This document shows positions 42,816 to 45,281 of a stretch of 45,281 nt of DNA, in pieces. Source of the DNA: Verrucomicrobiaceae bacterium (lineage in GTDB: Bacteria; Verrucomicrobiota; Verrucomicrobiia; Verrucomicrobiales; Verrucomicrobiaceae); NCBI GenBank assembly GCA_947458455.1, contig CANGYJ010000021.1:1-45281 (forward strand), in the 5' to 3' direction. The translations under genes were made by a program, and so were the position numbers. Each line of letters begins with the position of its first letter. The stretch's first letter is position 1. The notes beneath the pieces were generated by a model, which ran no database searches, was not told the DNA's origin, and saw only the letters and a list, made by a program, of their open reading frames with translations.

Positions 42816-44312
42816 TCAGTAACCGGTCGTTTCAGCAGGTCTGGGTATGCTCTGGCCATGCACTTCACGCGCTCCGGGGATCGGTTTCCCATGCGGATCG
42901 GTTTGAGGGAAGTTGAGGCGGCGTTCGAGCTGGCGGACGGTGTCTTCGCCGAGGACGTGCTCGATCTTTTCGGCGTCGTCGTGAACGTGGTCGGTACCGT
43001 ATTGCATGATGTTGGTGAGGTAGAGCTCCCAGAGGCGATGATTCCTTACGACGGCGCAGGCTTTGCGCCAACCTTCGGGGGTGAAGTGGAGCATGCTGCC
43101 GTCATCGGTGAGCGTGGCGAGCTTTTGACGCAGGAGGTCGTCGCTCTGCAGACGGATTTGCTCCAAAGGCTCGCGGCGAGCCTCGGCGAAATCGAGGAGC
43201 GTGATGCCTTCCTCGCGGAAGTCACGACGCTCGGCGAGGTGGTACATGGCCTTGAGGGTGTTTTCGCGTTCGATGCGGGATTTCTGCGTTCTTTGACGCC
43301 ACAGCCGCGTGAGCCAGCCCTGCTGCGGACTGAACAAAAAGGCCATCGTGAACACGAATGAGCCCGCGAGCACCATGAAGGGCCCGGTGGGGAGATTCGA
43401 GCCGAGGAAGGACAAAAAGGCTCCGAAGGCCGCCGTGGCGATGCCGATGACGGCGGACAGGATGAGCACGCGATGCATGCGATCCGTGAGGAGGCACGCG
43501 GTGGCCGGTGGAATGATGAGCATGGCCGAAACGAGCACGACGCCGACCGCCTGCATGGCCGTGACGACGGCGAAGGAGATGAGAAGCATCATCGCGTGAT
43601 GCAAAAAGCCCATCGGCAGGCCCAAACTCTCGCCAAAGGCCCGGTGGAAGCTCAGCGTGAGCAGCCCGCGATAGCCAAAGGTAACAAACAGCAGCGTGAG
43701 GCCGGCGGTGATGGCCATGAGCGTGATGTCGCTGCCATTCATCGCAGCGGCCTGGCCGAAGAGGAACTTGTCGATGCCACTTTTGTTGCCGCTGGGCAGT
43801 CGCTGGATCATGCCGATGAGACAGATGCCGACGGCGTAGAAGGACGAGAGCACGAGACCCATCGCCGCGTCTTCTTTGAGCCGCGAGGTGCGTGTGATGG
43901 CGCTCACCGTGAGCATCGAAAGGCCGCCCACGAGCGTCGCCCCAATGAGGATGGCGACGGGATCTTTGTTCATGTTCCAAAGAAAGCCGAGCGCGATGCC
44001 GGGAAGCACCGCATGCGAGAGCGTGTCACCCACGAGCGACATGCGCCGCACCACGACGAAGCCGCCGAGCAGGCCGCAATTCAGTCCAAGCAGGATGCAG
44101 CCGAACAGTGCGAGACGCAGCGAAGGATCGCTGAAGGTGAAGAAGCGGAAGGCTTGATCGGTGATGGAAGTCTCAGTCAGATCGCCGATGCGGGCGGCGT
44201 GAGATGAGATCGTGCCCAGAAGAAGAAACAGCGCAGAGATTGGAAGGACGCAGAGATTGGTTTTTCTGAATCTCTGCGTCCTTCCAATCTCTGCGGTGCG
44301 AGAAGGCTTCAT
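42816..44312 (-). CDS. Metal ABC transporter permease fused to a DtxR-family metal-dependent repressor
   Basis: A 498-residue fusion. Residues about 60-330 are an ABC-3 permease (FVVVRRMSLVGDTLSHAVLPG, TRTSRLKEDAAMGLVLSS, GVVLVSAMLIIPPATACLL). Residues about 350-422 have a winged-helix profile (NTLKAMYHLAERRDF to LHFTPEGWRKACAVV). Residues 423-480 are the DtxR metal-binding/dimerisation region: NHRLWELYLT, DHVHDDAEKIEHVL and DPHGKPIPG. It should sense metal on the cytosolic side of the membrane. Its ATG overlaps the ATPase stop (44309-44312). A 27-bp inverted repeat lies in codons 6-27. Such permease-DtxR fusions are known in several phyla; direct DNA binding by a tethered repressor would be unusual. 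Confidence 0.93.
   Translation of the reverse strand: MKPSRTAEIGRTQRFRKTNLCVLPISALFLLLGTISSHAARIGDLTETSITDQAFRFFTFSDPSLRLALFGCILLGLNCGLLGGFVVVRRMSLVGDTLSHAVLPGIALGFLWNMNKDPVAILIGATLVGGLSMLTVSAITRTSRLKEDAAMGLVLSSFYAVGICLIGMIQRLPSGNKSGIDKFLFGQAAAMNGSDITLMAITAGLTLLFVTFGYRGLLTLSFHRAFGESLGLPMGFLHHAMMLLISFAVVTAMQAVGVVLVSAMLIIPPATACLLTDRMHRVLILSAVIGIATAAFGAFLSFLGSNLPTGPFMVLAGSFVFTMAFLFSPQQGWLTRLWRQRTQKSRIERENTLKAMYHLAERRDFREEGITLLDFAEARREPLEQIRLQSDDLLRQKLATLTDDGSMLHFTPEGWRKACAVVRNHRLWELYLTNIMQYGTDHVHDDAEKIEHVLGEDTVRQLERRLNFPQTDPHGKPIPGAREVHGQSIPRPAETTGY
44232..44295. repeat. 27-bp perfect inverted repeat inside the permease-DtxR gene
   Basis: Arms 44232-44258 and 44269-44295 are exact reverse complements, separated by GGTTTTTCTG. 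Each arm contains CGCAGAGATTGG and a second imperfect copy of CGCAGAGATT, so the unit has its own internal repeats. It encodes residues 6-27, including part of the first hydrophobic segment. It looks like a small dispersed palindromic element that has become part of the coding sequence. Confidence 0.92.
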
Positions 44313-45073
44313 GTCAACTCCTCCGCTTGCGAGGCCTTCGCGGCGACATCGCTCAAGATGGTCAATCTGCCTCCGTAGGTCTTTTGAAGCTGCTCGACGG
44401 TGAAAACGTCCGCTGTTTTCCCGAAAGCGACCAATCGCATGTTGAGCAGTAGCAGGTGATCGAAATACTCCTTCGCGGTGGTGAGGTCGTGGTGGACGAC
44501 GAGAATGGTTTTGCCCTGGGATTGGAGGTCCTGGAGGAGGGTGACGATGGCTCGCTCTGTGGTGGCATCGACGCCCGCAAAAGGTTCGTCCATGAGGTAA
44601 AAATCACTCTGCTGGGCGAGGGCGCGGGCGAGGAAGACACGCTGCTGCTGGCCACCGCTGAGGTTGGCGATCTGGCGGTTGCGGAAGGGCAGCATGCCGA
44701 CCTTGTCGAGGCTCTCCTCGGCGATCTTTTTGTCCTCCTTCGTCACACGGCGCAACCAGCCACGGCGGCCGTAGCGTCCCATGAGGACCACATCCATCAC
44801 GTTGACGGGGAAGTCCCAGTCCACCTGTTCCCGCTGCGGCACATAACCGACGCGGTGGCGGCTTTTCTCAAAGGTCTCGCCAAAGATCTGCACCCAACCG
44901 CTGCTGGCGGGCGTGAGGCCCATGATGGCGCGGATCATGGTGCTTTTGCCCGCGCCATTCGGCCCGATGATGCCGACGAGGGCTCCCTGCGGCACCTGAA
45001 CGTCCACGCCGTAAAGCACGGGCTTTTTGGCGTAGCTGACCGTGAGGTCGTGGAGTTCGAGGGCGGGAATCAC
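44309..45073 (-). CDS. Metal ABC transporter ATP-binding protein (ZnuC/MntA-like)
   Basis: A 254-residue ATPase. Walker A GPNGAGKST at 37-45, Q-loop in YVPQREQVDWDFP, signature LSGGQQQR at 138-145, Walker B LMDEPFAG at 160-167, and switch His in VVHHD. The start is GTG at 45071-45073, the only fitting start. VPQREQVDWDFPVNVMDVV is characteristic of ATPases in the Mn/Zn/Fe (cluster 9) ABC group. It is first of three genes overlapping or spaced by one base. No substrate-binding protein gene is present; upstream sequence ends in the IS copy 60 bases away. Confidence 0.93.
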   Translation of the reverse strand: MIPALELHDLTVSYAKKPVLYGVDVQVPQGALVGIIGPNGAGKSTMIRAIMGLTPASSGWVQIFGETFEKSRHRVGYVPQREQVDWDFPVNVMDVVLMGRYGRRGWLRRVTKEDKKIAEESLDKVGMLPFRNRQIANLSGGQQQRVFLARALAQQSDFYLMDEPFAGVDATTERAIVTLLQDLQSQGKTILVVHHDLTTAKEYFDHLLLLNMRLVAFGKTADVFTVEQLQKTYGGRLTILSDVAAKASQAEELT

Positions 45074-45082
45074 GCCGCATTC

Positions 45083-45096
45083 TTAGCCCGGGCTAA
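45083..45096. promoter_or_regulatory. Candidate metal-repressor operator (palindrome)
   Basis: TTAGCCCGGGCTAA is a perfect 14-base palindrome lying 10 bases upstream of the GTG start of the metal transporter operon. Its TTAG...CTAA ends resemble half-sites of DtxR/IdeR-family operators (family knowledge: TTAGGNTAG-like). The operon encodes a DtxR-like domain. It could equally be a fortuitous palindrome; a promoter could not be placed with certainty. Confidence 0.55.
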
Positions 45097-45132
45097 CTTT
45101 TGCCGCAAGGCGCAAGCTTGTTGTCCTGTGGC

Positions 45133-45281
45133 TAGAGCGTGTTATGCACTTTGAGGTTAAAAAGCGCTGTACACTCGAACAAGGCACAGGCATAAGCTGC
45201 GGATGCTCCAAGAGCCAACGAGCCCGCCGAGCCAAAGAAGAGCCATTTACCCCAGCGATGTCAGGGATGAGGAATGGGCCT
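45133..45281 (+). mobile_element. 5' end of an IS5/IS4-type insertion sequence (right copy, truncated by window edge)
   Basis: Exact inverted copy of 1-149. The inner boundary reads TA GAGCGTGTTATGCAC, and the element continues off the right edge. It lies 36 bases from the palindrome upstream of the metal operon, so it may have displaced the upstream part of that operon, including any binding-protein gene. Confidence 0.85.
45203..45281 (+). CDS. IS transposase, N-terminal fragment (right copy)
   Basis: Starts at ATG 45203 and runs off the right edge after 26 codons; identical to the fragment at 1-79. It begins MLQEPTSPPSQRR and continues into IYPSDVRDEEWA, an N-terminal signature of IS5/IS4-type transposases. 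The catalytic part is outside the window. Confidence 0.7.
   Translation, partial: MLQEPTSPPSQRRAIYPSDVRDEEWA

Overview
This is a GC-rich (about 60% by eye) window that reads like a chromosome segment of a Verrucomicrobiota bacterium close to Prosthecobacter and other Verrucomicrobiaceae. That placement is an inference. It rests on seven secreted formylglycine-type sulfatases (two with C-terminal EF-hands), Tat-exported oxidoreductases, remnants of PEP-CTERM surface proteins, an exopolysaccharide export operon and REP-like palindromes. No 16S or ribosomal marker is present. The two ends are the same 149-bp sequence in inverted orientation. Each carries the start of an IS5/IS4-type transposase reading outward, so the window is probably one contig that stopped at two copies of an insertion sequence.

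Layout. (1) 158-4566: a lipoprotein cytochrome c, a small membrane protein, a VTT/DedA-like membrane protein, a large glycosidase-glycosyltransferase fusion and a CBM9-like protein. (2) 4649-6866: a GlpT-like transporter split by two in-frame stops, and two unknown small genes, one frameshifted at an A7 run. (3) 7007-15598: a long minus-strand run of exported proteins: HExxH protein, unknown jelly-roll-like protein, esterase, FAD oxidoreductase, sulfatase, chlorite-dismutase-like protein and lactonase. An ATP-grasp enzyme is divergent from it at 15774. (4) 16711-31339: a minus-strand block of six more sulfatases with a parallel beta-helix protein and a large Tat-exported glycosidase-like protein. 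Gene remnants occur at 24861 and 31379. (5) 31519-38136: an exopolysaccharide operon (secreted protein, outer-membrane beta-barrel, tyrosine autokinase, Wza-like export protein) ending in an Hsp70 gene. It lies just downstream of a tRNA-Gly. (6) 38254-41879: an AT-richer, decayed zone with an HNH-type fragment, two PEP-CTERM protein pseudogenes and a frameshifted gene carrying nine copies of a 10-bp repeat. (7) 41882-45073: a metal ABC transporter operon (ATPase, permease fused to a DtxR-like repressor, second permease), with a perfect palindrome just upstream of its start.

How it fits together. The sulfatases, esterase, beta-helix protein and glycosidase-like protein look like an exported set for stripping sulfate and acyl groups from a complex polysaccharide. 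No SusC/D pair, no formylglycine-generating enzyme and no sugar importer is seen here. The most interesting signals are the self-contained metal-uptake operon (sensor fused to permease plus a candidate operator), the repeat tract able to switch a reading frame, REP-type palindromes exapted into two coding regions, and the concentration of nonsense-mutated genes. No wholly new system could be demonstrated from sequence alone.
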